From Bacillota bacterium (GTDB lineage Bacteria; Bacillota; Bacilli; Paenibacillales; Paenibacillaceae), in the NCBI GenBank assembly GCA_023460795.1, contig JAEWPC010000059.1, positions 213,667 through 277,666 of the forward strand: a stretch of DNA of 64,000 nt, in the 5' to 3' direction. Numbering within the stretch: the stretch's first letter is position 1; the number at the start of each line of letters is the position of its first letter. Below are positions 53,857 through 62,177 of the stretch, one piece after another. The position numbers and the translations under genes were made by a program. The notes below the pieces were generated by a model, which was not told the DNA's origin, ran no database searches, and was given only the letters and a program-made list of their open reading frames with translations.

Positions 53857-55352
53857 CGCGGCGGCGCGCGCGCAAAGTGGCGGTATTAGGCGGGGGAATC
53901 ACCGGCCTAAGCGCCGCTTTTTACTTGCTGCGGGAAGCGAAGGAGCGCGGCGAGGAGATCGAGCTGACCGTGCTGGAGGGTTCGGAACGGCTCGGGGGAC
54001 GGGTTAACACGCTTCGCCGCGACGGCTTCGTCATCGAGCGCGGACCGGATTCGTTCCTTGCCCGCAAGCTGCCGATGGTTCGGTTAGCCGAGGATCTGGG
54101 GCTGACGGGGGAATTGACCGGGACGAACCCGGCAGCGAAGAAAACGTATATTTCGCGCGACGGCAAGCTGCTCCCGATGCCGGAAGGCCTCGTGCTGGGC
54201 GTGCCGACCGACGCGGAGAAGTTCATGCATACGGAGCTCGTATCCCAGGGGGGGAAGCTCCGCGCCTTGGAGGATAGAGAATATAAGCCTGGCACTTCGG
54301 ACGAAGACGAGACGGTCGGCTCGTTCCTCGAGCGTCATATGGGCGCCGAGATGGTGACGCGGATTTTCGAGCCGTTGCTCGCGGGTATTTATGCGGGCGA
54401 TCTATATGGATTGAGCTTGCTTGCGACGTTCCCTCAGTTCAAAGAGATGGAACGGGAGTATGGCAGCTTGATCGCGGGGACGATCGCGGCTCGCGCTGCG
54501 GCAGCGGCTAATGCGGCTACCGCGGGCGGTGCTTCGGGGGCGGCGGCTTCGGCGAGTTCGACGAGTTCGGGGGCTGCCAAGTTGCCGTCATCGTTGTTCT
54601 ACACGTTCCGCAACGGGTTATCTACGGTCGTAGAAGCTTTGGAACGGGAATTGCGCAATGGCGGCTGCGAGATTCGTCTCGGTGCGAGAGTATCGGCGTT
54701 GGAGAAGGCGACTGACGGCGATCCTGAGGGAGCGGGATATCGTCTCCGGTTGGAGGAAGACGGATCGGCGCTGGAAGCCGATCAAGTGTTGCTGGCGCTG
54801 CCGGCGACCGTGATGGCGAAGCTGCTCGCACCGCATACGGACGTATCCGCTCTAGAGCGCATCCGCTACGGCTCCGTCGCTAACGTCGTATTCGGCTACG
54901 ATGCCGCGGGCTTCGACCACGAGCTGGACGGCTCGGGCTTCCTCGTTCCTAGGGACGAAGGCCGCACGATTACCGCCAGCACGTGGACGTCGGCCAAGTG
55001 GCTGCATACCGCGCCTGAAGGCAAACGGCTCGTGCGCTGCTACGTCGGACGGGCAGGCGACGAAGCGGGCGTCGACTTGTCCGACGAAGAGCTGACGTCG
55101 GCCGTACGCCGCGATTTGCGCGAGCTCATGGGCGTGACCGCCGTTCCGGAGTTCGTGGAAATCACGCGCCTCCGCAACTCGATGCCGCAGTACCCCGTCG
55201 GCCATACGAAAGCGATCGCCGCATTCGGCGCCGAGCTGTCGAGTTCGCTGCCAGGCGTATTCGCGGCGGGCGTGCCGTTCGGCGGCGTCGGCCTGCCGGA
55301 CTGCGTCGCCCAAGGCCGATCCGCAGCCGAGCGTATGTGGGACAATACCTAA
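53853..55352 (+). CDS. hemY: protoporphyrinogen/coproporphyrinogen oxidase
   Basis: This 499-residue FAD enzyme oxidises coproporphyrinogen III to coproporphyrin III. It has VAVLGGGITGLSAAFYLL for FAD, GGRVNTLRRDGFVIERGPDS, and a C-terminal FAD contact in GVFAAGVPFGGVGLPDC. An unusual Ala/Gly/Ser-rich stretch (about residues 211-248) lies where relatives have a short charged loop. It is probably a flexible insertion. The GTG start overlaps the hemH stop. A hairpin terminator follows. Confidence 0.93.
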   Translation: MTRRRARKVAVLGGGITGLSAAFYLLREAKERGEEIELTVLEGSERLGGRVNTLRRDGFVIERGPDSFLARKLPMVRLAEDLGLTGELTGTNPAAKKTYISRDGKLLPMPEGLVLGVPTDAEKFMHTELVSQGGKLRALEDREYKPGTSDEDETVGSFLERHMGAEMVTRIFEPLLAGIYAGDLYGLSLLATFPQFKEMEREYGSLIAGTIAARAAAAANAATAGGASGAAASASSTSSGAAKLPSSLFYTFRNGLSTVVEALERELRNGGCEIRLGARVSALEKATDGDPEGAGYRLRLEEDGSALEADQVLLALPATVMAKLLAPHTDVSALERIRYGSVANVVFGYDAAGFDHELDGSGFLVPRDEGRTITASTWTSAKWLHTAPEGKRLVRCYVGRAGDEAGVDLSDEELTSAVRRDLRELMGVTAVPEFVEITRLRNSMPQYPVGHTKAIAAFGAELSSSLPGVFAAGVPFGGVGLPDCVAQGRSAAERMWDNT

Positions 55353-55367
55353 CATAAATCTGTACGG

Positions 55368-55408
55368 AATACGCTATGAGCGATACAATGTCTCATAGCG
55401 TATTTATA
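55368..55408 (+). terminator. hairpin after the hem operon
   Basis: AATACGCTATGAG pairs perfectly with CTCATAGCGTATT across an 11-base loop and is followed by TATATC. The T tract is short, so termination is likely but not certain. Confidence 0.65.
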
Positions 55409-55447
55409 TCGATATCCCGTTCGCTCAGGAAGCCTCGTGGGAGGCAC

Positions 55448-55766
55448 GGAACCCCTTGGGTGCGGGGCAATAGAGGCATATGTACCTCTAATTCGTCGAT
55501 ATCTCGTGGGAGCGTCGCAATAGAGGCATATGTACCTCTAATTCGCCGGAATCCCGTGGGTGCGTCGCAATAGAGGCATATGTACCTCTAATTCGTCGGA
55601 ATCCCGTGGGAGCGGCGCAATAGAGGCATATGTACCTCTAATTCGCCGGAATCCCGTGGGTGCGTCGCAATAAAGGCATATGTACCTCTAATTCGCCGGA
55701 ATCCCGTGGGTGCGTCGCAATAAAGGCATATGTACCTCTAATTCTTCGATATTCCGTCGGGACGTC
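55448..55766. repeat. six-unit intergenic array with exact 50-bp period
   Basis: TAGAGGCATATGTACCTCTA (TAAAGG in the last two units) starts at 55471, 55521, 55571, 55621, 55671 and 55721. TAGAGG and CCTCTA form inverted arms around an 8-base centre. The spacer GAATCCCGTGGG-TGCGTCGCAA varies. Units 1 and 3 have GTCG and GAGCG, while units 2 and 4 have GCCG and GTGCG, a 100-bp alternation. Part of one more spacer precedes the first core. Confidence 0.92.
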
Positions 55767-55954
55767 GAAATAAGCACATACCGTGACACTAAATCGCTCC
55801 TAACGGCGGGTATGCACGAAATAAGCACACATGGCGTCTCTAAATTGCTCCTAATGAACGATTTACTCGAAATAAGCACATGTGATGTCTCTAAATCGTT
55901 CTTGTCGGCGGATATGCACGAAATAAGCACACGTGGTATCTTTATTTCACTCTT
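55767..55954. repeat. four-unit intergenic array with 51-bp period
   Basis: GAAATAAGCACA recurs with TAAGCAC at 55771, 55822, 55873 and 55924, always 51 bp apart. Spacers 1 and 3 resemble each other (CGGCGGGTATGCAC / CGGCGGATATGCAC), while spacer 2 differs, again hinting at alternation. The last unit carries GAAATAA / TTATTTC as an inverted pair. It follows directly on the 50-bp array but has a different sequence. Confidence 0.85.
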
Positions 55955-56011
55955 CTGAGCAAAGGGGATATCGCTATAAGCGTTTCCTGAGCAAAGGGGA
56001 TATCGCTATAA
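55955..56011. repeat. direct repeat of 25 bp, twice
   Basis: CTGAGCAAAGGGGATATCGC plus TATAA occurs at 55955-55979 and 55987-56011, with a 32-bp period. It may hold the mobA promoter region (TATAAA at 56007), but no clear -35 element was found. Confidence 0.75.
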
Positions 56012-56039
56012 AGGACCGGCAGAGAGGGGGGGCGGCCCG

Positions 56040-56636
56040 ATGACGATCGCGGCGGTCATTTTGGCTGGCGGGCAGGGGCGGCGCATGGGTTATGTCAACA
56101 AGGCGCACCTGACGCTGGACGGCGAACGGTTCATCGATCGGCAGCTGCGACTGGCGGGCGAGTGGGCGGATGAACGAATCGTCGTCGTTAACGACGACAG
56201 CCGCGCGGCCGAGTTAAGCGTCCCCACTGACGTTCGCGTCATCCTCGACCGTTACGCGGGAGAAGGCCCGCTGGCGGGCTTGCACGCCGGACTCGAGGCA
56301 GCTTCGGCCACGTTCGCCTGGGTGATCGGCTGCGATCAGCCGCTGATCGACGCGAACGCGGCCCGGCTGCTCCTGAAGCGCATGCAAGAGGGCGATTACG
56401 AAGCGGCGCTTCCGATCATCGATGGCCGGCCGCAACCGCTGCATGCCCTCTATCGGAAGGAGATCGGCGAAAATGCAGGCCGACTGCTAGCTTCGGGTGC
56501 ACGCAAACTGCTGTCTCTATTGGATGAAATCTATTGGACCGGCGTAGAACAAAGCGAGTTCGGAGCCGAAGGTTTATCGGCTCGATTCGCCGACGATATT
56601 GATACTCCCGAGCAATACGACCGATTAAGAAGTTAA
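56040..56636 (+). CDS. mobA: molybdenum cofactor guanylyltransferase
   Basis: This 198-residue enzyme links GMP to molybdopterin. It has the nucleotidyltransferase motif LAGGQGRRMG at the N-terminus, a conserved Lys in NKAHLTLDG, and WVIGCDQPLI with the metal-binding Asp. GAGGGGGGG precedes the ATG. moeA follows 30 bases later and mobB after that, a molybdenum cofactor maturation group. The earlier moa genes and any molybdoenzyme are not in this window. Confidence 0.92.
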   Translation: MTIAAVILAGGQGRRMGYVNKAHLTLDGERFIDRQLRLAGEWADERIVVVNDDSRAAELSVPTDVRVILDRYAGEGPLAGLHAGLEAASATFAWVIGCDQPLIDANAARLLLKRMQEGDYEAALPIIDGRPQPLHALYRKEIGENAGRLLASGARKLLSLLDEIYWTGVEQSEFGAEGLSARFADDIDTPEQYDRLRS

Positions 56637-56666
56637 CCCCGGAGCCTTGATGAAGGAGCGGTAAAG

Positions 56667-57914
56667 ATGCAGCACGACACGATATCCGAGCGGTTCCGGC
56701 GTCATACGCTTCAGCCGGAGGAAGCTCAGCGGCTCGTTCTCGAACAGGCGAAACCTCTGCCCATTGAGCATGTTCCCTTGCTTGAAGCATGGGGAAGAAG
56801 GCTGGCGGAGCCTCTCAAGGCTCCGCATCCTTTCCCGCCTTTCCGTAGATCCGGCATGGACGGATACGCGGTTCGCGCCGATGATCTCCGTAATGCGACA
56901 CCAGAACGCCCGGTAACGCTGGACGTGGTCGAAGAGCTGCCTTGCGGCGTGAAGCCGGAGCGGGCGATCGGCCAAGGCCAAGCCGCGCGAATCATGACCG
57001 GCGGCATGGTGCCGGACGGCGCCGACGCCGTCGTCATGCTCGAAGCGACGTCGAGTACGAACGCGCTCGTGCATATCGCGAAGCCGGTCGCATCCGGCCT
57101 GAACGTAGCCGATATCGGCTGCGAGATGCAAAGCGGTGAACTGTTGCTTCCGGCCGGAAGCATCGTCCAAGCCGGGGAGAGCGCATTGCTCGCGGCATGC
57201 GGCCAAGCCGTCGTCGCGGTCGTCCGACGTCCGAAGATCGCGATATTGGCTACGGGCAACGAGCTGCTCGCCGTAGACCAACCGCTCGAACCGGCCAAAA
57301 TCCGCAACAGCAACGTGCCGATGCTCGCGGCGATGATCCGGGAGGCCGGAGCGGAACCGCTCGTGCTCGGCACGGCGCCGGACGATCGCGCGCAGACGGA
57401 GGCGATCATTCGGCGGACGCTGCCGGAATGCGATCTCCTGCTCACGACGGGCGGCGTCTCGGTCGGAGATTATGACGTGATGGTCGACGTGCTCGCCCAA
57501 GACGACGTCCGGCTGCTGTTCAACAAGATCGCCATGCGTCCCGGCAGCCCGACATCAGCCGCGATTCTTCATAAGAAGCTGATCCTCGCGCTGTCCGGCA
57601 ATCCGGGCGCTTGCTTCGTCGGGTTCCATCTGTTCGCGCAGCCGGTCATCAAGCGCATGCTTCGCGCTCAAGACCCTTACCCGGCGAGCTTCCAGGCGCG
57701 CCTAGGCGTGCCGTTCCCGAAAGTCAACGCCTATCGTCGTTATATTCGCGGCTGCACGCGGCTCGAAGACGGAACGGCGAGCGTGTTCCCGACCGGAGAC
57801 GACAAGTCCAGCTTAATGACGACGATCGTCGGAGCCGACTGCCTCATCGAAATTCCGCCCCTCAAGGCCGGACTTGAAGCGGGGGAACTCGTCACCGCTT
57901 GGCGATTATCCTAG
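56667..57914 (+). CDS. moeA: molybdopterin molybdenumtransferase
   Basis: This 415-residue protein inserts molybdate into adenylylated molybdopterin. It has FRRSGMDGYAVR, GQAARIMTGGMVPDGAD, ILATGNELL, TTGGVSVGDYDVMVD and FALSGNPGACFVGF-like LALSGNPGA, all typical of MoeA domains I-IV. AAGGAG precedes the ATG. It is the middle gene of the mobA-moeA-mobB group. Confidence 0.95.
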   Translation: MQHDTISERFRRHTLQPEEAQRLVLEQAKPLPIEHVPLLEAWGRRLAEPLKAPHPFPPFRRSGMDGYAVRADDLRNATPERPVTLDVVEELPCGVKPERAIGQGQAARIMTGGMVPDGADAVVMLEATSSTNALVHIAKPVASGLNVADIGCEMQSGELLLPAGSIVQAGESALLAACGQAVVAVVRRPKIAILATGNELLAVDQPLEPAKIRNSNVPMLAAMIREAGAEPLVLGTAPDDRAQTEAIIRRTLPECDLLLTTGGVSVGDYDVMVDVLAQDDVRLLFNKIAMRPGSPTSAAILHKKLILALSGNPGACFVGFHLFAQPVIKRMLRAQDPYPASFQARLGVPFPKVNAYRRYIRGCTRLEDGTASVFPTGDDKSSLMTTIVGADCLIEIPPLKAGLEAGELVTAWRLS

Positions 57915-57931
57915 ATGGAGGAGGCCGACTC

Positions 57932-58462
57932 ATGGTCGTCTTGCAAATCGCAGGCTTCAAAAATTCGGGAAAAACGACCCTCGCCTCCGCAGTCGTCCGC
58001 AGGCTAAGCACCCGCGGCCGCCTGATCGGCACGATTAAGCACGACGCGCACGGATTCGAACCGGACGTGCCGGGGACGGACAGCTGGAAGCACCGCGAAG
58101 CCGGCGCCTACGCGACGGCGATTACTTCTCCGGCTCGAACGGCCTGGACGATGGAACGTCCGACTCCGCTGGAAGACCTGCTGGACGCCATGCGCCGGCA
58201 ACCGCTAGACGCAGTCATCGTCGAAGGCTTCAAGGAAGCGCCGTATCCGAAAGTCGTCCTGTTGAGGGACGAAGCGGACGCCGAGCTGCTGACCCTTCCG
58301 AATATCGTCGCCGCGGCGCTGAGGCAGAGGAACGACAGCCTTGAACAAGCCGTCCGCGCCGCGAAACTGCCTCTGTACGTAACCGAAGACGCCTATCTCG
58401 AAGATTTGCTCGACTTCATAGATACATGGGTCGCATCCGCCATCGCGCGCACGACGACTTAG
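57932..58462 (+). CDS. mobB: molybdopterin-guanine dinucleotide biosynthesis adaptor MobB
   Basis: This 176-residue GTP-binding protein has Walker A GFKNSGKTTL at the N-terminus, GTIKHDAHG and DAVIVEGFKEAPYPKVVL, which match MobB. It assists MobA, although it is not essential in other bacteria. The ATG at 57932 has GGAGGAGG 8 bases upstream, so the GTG at 57899 is rejected. A terminator follows the stop. Confidence 0.92.
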   Translation: MVVLQIAGFKNSGKTTLASAVVRRLSTRGRLIGTIKHDAHGFEPDVPGTDSWKHREAGAYATAITSPARTAWTMERPTPLEDLLDAMRRQPLDAVIVEGFKEAPYPKVVLLRDEADAELLTLPNIVAAALRQRNDSLEQAVRAAKLPLYVTEDAYLEDLLDFIDTWVASAIARTTT

Positions 58463-58466
58463 ATCG

Positions 58467-58497
58467 ATCGCCTCTCCTTTCGGAGGGGCGATTTTTA
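58467..58497 (+). terminator. terminator after mobB
   Basis: ATCGCCTCTCC pairs with GGAGGGGCGAT (one G-T pair) across a 4-base loop, and T residues follow. Confidence 0.85.
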
Positions 58498-58665
58498 ATG
58501 CCGCAACAAGTTATTTTTATCCCCCGATTATCGGAATGAAGACTTATTGCCTCCTCGTATCGTCTCTATAATGGAATTAAGCGATAGGCACGCTTGCGGT
58601 CTCTTCATCGGTGCCTCCTCCTGATATAATGAGAGCAACCTACGCGAGAGGACGGGCTTCGACGG

Positions 58666-60531
58666 ATGAGCTTAAGCAAACGCATTTTTTCGGCCTTTCT
58701 TGCTTTTATTATCGTCCCATTGTTCGTGCTGGGCACCGTCTCTTATTTATTTTTCCAGAATATCACCCAAGAGAAATACGCCGAGCAAACCGAACTGACC
58801 TTGAAGTCGATCGGCCGCAACATCTACAACATGATCAAAGAAGCCGACTATTTCTCCGACTTCTGGGTAACGACGAAGGACAGCGTGGAAGCGATCGAGC
58901 AATCGATCGACCAGTCGAAGGAAGACAGCGCGAGCAGCCGGACGTACGAAGAGCTGCAGGAGGAAGAACGTCTGCGGCAGCGGGTGCTTCTCACCTACCC
59001 GGGCATACAGTCCGTTACGCTGTACCGAACAGACGGACGGATCGTGGACGTTAATCTCGGCAACGAGACGCCTATCGATGAGGATGATTTGATCCGCAAT
59101 TCGATCTACGAGCAAGTCGAGCGCAAGAACGGCGCCCCCGTCTGGATCGGACCGTACGAGGATCCGGTATTGAACGGCAAGAACAACCTGTTCACCCAGA
59201 TCCGCGTGCTCCTCGACGTCGACACGCTCAAGAGAAGAGGCGTGCTCGTGACTCGGTTCCAGATGAACGAGCTGTCGCGCATTTTCAGCTTTTACAACGG
59301 GGAAAACAATGCGGACAGGCGCTACTTGATCGTCGGCAGAGACAACAAAGTCATTTTCGACAACCAGAGAAAAGCCGAGGGTCTCGATATCGCCAGCTTG
59401 GTCGACTTCGATAAAGAAGGCATTGACTTCAAGAATACGCAATACCGGTCCATGACGCTTCCGTTCGACGGCAGCAAAAGCCTCGTATCCGTGCAGGACC
59501 TGCAGTTGGAGCGGTTGGGCGTCGGCGACTGGAAGCTTGTAATGGTGACGTCCTGGTCTTACTTATCCGGGGATGCGCTGGTCGTGCTTCGTTGGATGGT
59601 CGCAGCTACGGCGATTACGCTTCTGCTCGCGCTCATGTTTAACCTCATGTTCGTACGCCGCATCGTTACGTTCATCGTGCGAGTCGTCCGGGCGATGCGC
59701 CAAGTCGAGAGGGGAGACCTCTCCACGCGCGTGCAGGTCGTCGGGCAAGACGAAACGTCGATACTGGCGAGAGGCTTCAATAGCCTCGTCACTCGGGTGT
59801 CGGAGCTGCTCGACGACGTGAAACAGGAGCAGCACCGCAAACGCAAAGCCGAGATGATGCTCCTGCAGGCTCAGATTAAGCCGCATTTTCTGTTCAATGC
59901 GCTCGAGTCCATCAACATTCTCGCCGTGCAGAACGAAGGCCGCAAAGTGAGCAAGATGGTCCAACGGCTCGCGAACATCTTCCGCATCAGCATCCAGCAG
60001 AAAGAAGAGATCAACATCGAGCAGGAGCTCGAACACTTGATCAGCTATCTCGAAATTCAGAAGTACCGGTTCGAAGAGCTGTTCGAATACGAGATCGACG
60101 TCCCGGAGAGCTTGCTCGGGAATCCGATTCTGAAGCTGACGCTGCAGCCGCTTGTCGAGAACAGCATCCAGCACGGCTTCGAGGGCATCGATTACATGGG
60201 TCGCCTGCGCGTATGGGCGCGTGAAGAAGGACGCAACATCGCGATCTTCGTCGAGGACAACGGAATCGGCATGTCCAATGAGCGAATGGCGCTGCTCACG
60301 GAGAACGCGATCGCGTCTCTCGACGACAGGCACGAGGAGTCTCCGGAGACGGGGGAACGCAGAGGACTCGGCTTCGGCAACGTCGCCGACCGGCTGCGCA
60401 TCCATTACGGCAACGGTTACGGGTTGATCCTGTGCAGCGCGCCGGGACTGGGAACGACCATCAAATGCATCATACCTAAGGCCGCAAAGGGGAACGAGGA
60501 CGATGAAACTAAAGGCGTTGTTGGTCGATGA
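58666..60531 (+). CDS. YesM-type sensor histidine kinase
   Basis: This 621-residue kinase has TM1 (about 8-31), an extracellular Cache-like domain (about 35-295), TM2 (about 303-327), HAMP, the His_kinase domain with IKPHFLFNALES (phosphorylated His) and HATPase_c (LVENSIQHG, DNGIGMS, GFGNVADRL). It overlaps the response regulator gene by 29 bases, so the pair is coupled. The signal is unknown. The GH3 gene downstream suggests a cell-wall fragment or amino sugar, but that is only inferred. Confidence 0.92.
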   Translation: MSLSKRIFSAFLAFIIVPLFVLGTVSYLFFQNITQEKYAEQTELTLKSIGRNIYNMIKEADYFSDFWVTTKDSVEAIEQSIDQSKEDSASSRTYEELQEEERLRQRVLLTYPGIQSVTLYRTDGRIVDVNLGNETPIDEDDLIRNSIYEQVERKNGAPVWIGPYEDPVLNGKNNLFTQIRVLLDVDTLKRRGVLVTRFQMNELSRIFSFYNGENNADRRYLIVGRDNKVIFDNQRKAEGLDIASLVDFDKEGIDFKNTQYRSMTLPFDGSKSLVSVQDLQLERLGVGDWKLVMVTSWSYLSGDALVVLRWMVAATAITLLLALMFNLMFVRRIVTFIVRVVRAMRQVERGDLSTRVQVVGQDETSILARGFNSLVTRVSELLDDVKQEQHRKRKAEMMLLQAQIKPHFLFNALESINILAVQNEGRKVSKMVQRLANIFRISIQQKEEINIEQELEHLISYLEIQKYRFEELFEYEIDVPESLLGNPILKLTLQPLVENSIQHGFEGIDYMGRLRVWAREEGRNIAIFVEDNGIGMSNERMALLTENAIASLDDRHEESPETGERRGLGFGNVADRLRIHYGNGYGLILCSAPGLGTTIKCIIPKAAKGNEDDETKGVVGR

Positions 60532-62140
60532 CGAGATCAATATCCTGAAAAATCTCCAGCTCGTCATTCCTTGGGACTCTCTTCATATCGAAGTGATCGG
60601 CACGGCCAAGAACGGGCAGCTCGCGCTGGAGCTTGCGCGGGAGTACCGGCCTGAGCTGATTCTGTGCGACATCCGGATGCCGGTCATGGACGGGATCGAG
60701 TTTCTGGGCGCGCTTAGGGAATTCGACCCGGACGCCGAAATTATAATGCTGACGGGCTATCAGGATTTCAACTACGTCCGTTCGGTCATGAGATACGAAG
60801 TGAAGGACTATATCCTGAAGCCGATCGATTACGATGAACTGGAAAAGACGATCTCGCGGCTGGCGGACCGGATCCGGGAACGCAGCGTCGAGCAAATCTC
60901 GATCCAGCAGGAATGGAAGCAAGTGTTCCATCTCGCCTATGAGAAAATCCTGTACGACCGCTTGGTCGACTTAGGCGGAGGCTCCACGAAGCCGTTCGCG
61001 AAATTGCACGAGCTGGACGAAAACTCGCTGAGCTTCGCGATGATGCTCGTGGACGTCGCCGATTACTCGAAGAAGGAACGCACGTGGGAAGAGAAGGAGC
61101 GCAAGCTCTGGAACTTCGCGATTCATAATCTTCTCCAGGAAAATATGGCCTCGTTCGGAGTCGCAAGCTCCGTGCTGCAAGTGAGGAACGGGGAATGGTG
61201 CGTGCTCGTCGAGACGCTTCCGCCGGAGACGTTCGAGCGCCAGCGCTGCATCGAATGGGGCGAACGGCTGCGGCAGGCGGTCGAAAGCTACTTGAAGCTG
61301 ACGATTCGGATCGCGCTGCATCCGTCGCAGGTAGCGCTCGAGCAGCTCGCGCGCACGTACAAGAGCTTGCAGCGTTCGCTCAATTTGTCCCAGAACGCCA
61401 CGGAGGGCGTCGTGCTATCGGAGAAAGCGCGAGGTGGGTTGGATACGCCTGAAAAGCTCTGGGATCGCATCGAGGAAATGGTCACGGGCCTCAAACGCTG
61501 CGACCGCCGCAGGACCGAAACCGCGCTCAAAGAGCTTAACGAGAGCTTCCGCCTGCTGCCCGAAGCTTCGTTCGAACGCATCGCTCCGATTCTCCATTAC
61601 CTGTGCATTCATCTGCTTCGGGAAATGCGCGGAATGGATGTGATGACGAAAGAACAAGAGACGGCCATATGGCGCCAAATCGACCGCAATCAAGGCATTC
61701 GGGAGACGTTGACGGTCATTAACAAGCTCGTCGATCTGTCGCTGGACAGCGTCATGAAGAAAAAGACGAGGGACGTGCTCATGCTGTCCGCCAAAGACTA
61801 CATCGAACGCAATTTGTCCTCCGAGCTCAGCATCGACGCGCTGGCCGAATATCTCGGCATCAGCGGCAGCTATTTCAGCCTGCTGTTCAAGCAGCACGTT
61901 GGCGAGACGTTCGTGGAATACGTGACGAAGCAGCGGATGGAGATGGCCAAATCGCTGCTCGCGCTAAGTGACAAGAGCGTCACTCAGATCGGCCAAATGG
62001 TCGGTTACGTCGAGCGTAGATATTTTACGAGAGTATTCAGCAAGTACACGGGGATGCTGCCTTCCGAGTTCCGCGACAGACACCAGAATCAGACGGGCGA
62101 AGCGGACATCCCGGCATGGGTGTTGCAGCAGCGAGAATAA
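60503..62140 (+). CDS. AraC-type response regulator (YesN family)
   Basis: This 545-residue regulator has a receiver domain (DDEINIL, ELILCDIRMPVMDG with the phospho-acceptor, YILKPID), a long middle region of about 300 residues and a C-terminal AraC double helix-turn-helix (LAEYLGISGSYFSLLFKQH, GYVERRYFTRVFSKYTG). It starts inside the kinase gene behind a GGGGAACGAGGACG stretch. The target is probably its own neighbourhood, including the GH3 gene 37 bases downstream. Confidence 0.93.
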   Translation: MKLKALLVDDEINILKNLQLVIPWDSLHIEVIGTAKNGQLALELAREYRPELILCDIRMPVMDGIEFLGALREFDPDAEIIMLTGYQDFNYVRSVMRYEVKDYILKPIDYDELEKTISRLADRIRERSVEQISIQQEWKQVFHLAYEKILYDRLVDLGGGSTKPFAKLHELDENSLSFAMMLVDVADYSKKERTWEEKERKLWNFAIHNLLQENMASFGVASSVLQVRNGEWCVLVETLPPETFERQRCIEWGERLRQAVESYLKLTIRIALHPSQVALEQLARTYKSLQRSLNLSQNATEGVVLSEKARGGLDTPEKLWDRIEEMVTGLKRCDRRRTETALKELNESFRLLPEASFERIAPILHYLCIHLLREMRGMDVMTKEQETAIWRQIDRNQGIRETLTVINKLVDLSLDSVMKKKTRDVLMLSAKDYIERNLSSELSIDALAEYLGISGSYFSLLFKQHVGETFVEYVTKQRMEMAKSLLALSDKSVTQIGQMVGYVERRYFTRVFSKYTGMLPSEFRDRHQNQTGEADIPAWVLQQRE

Positions 62141-62177
62141 GACGATCATTATCCGTACCGTAGGGGGAAACCAATAA

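Noticed and set aside
55376..55958. Short open frames on both strands in the 55.4-56.0 kb arrays
   Set aside because: They are products of the repeat units and have no ribosome sites.
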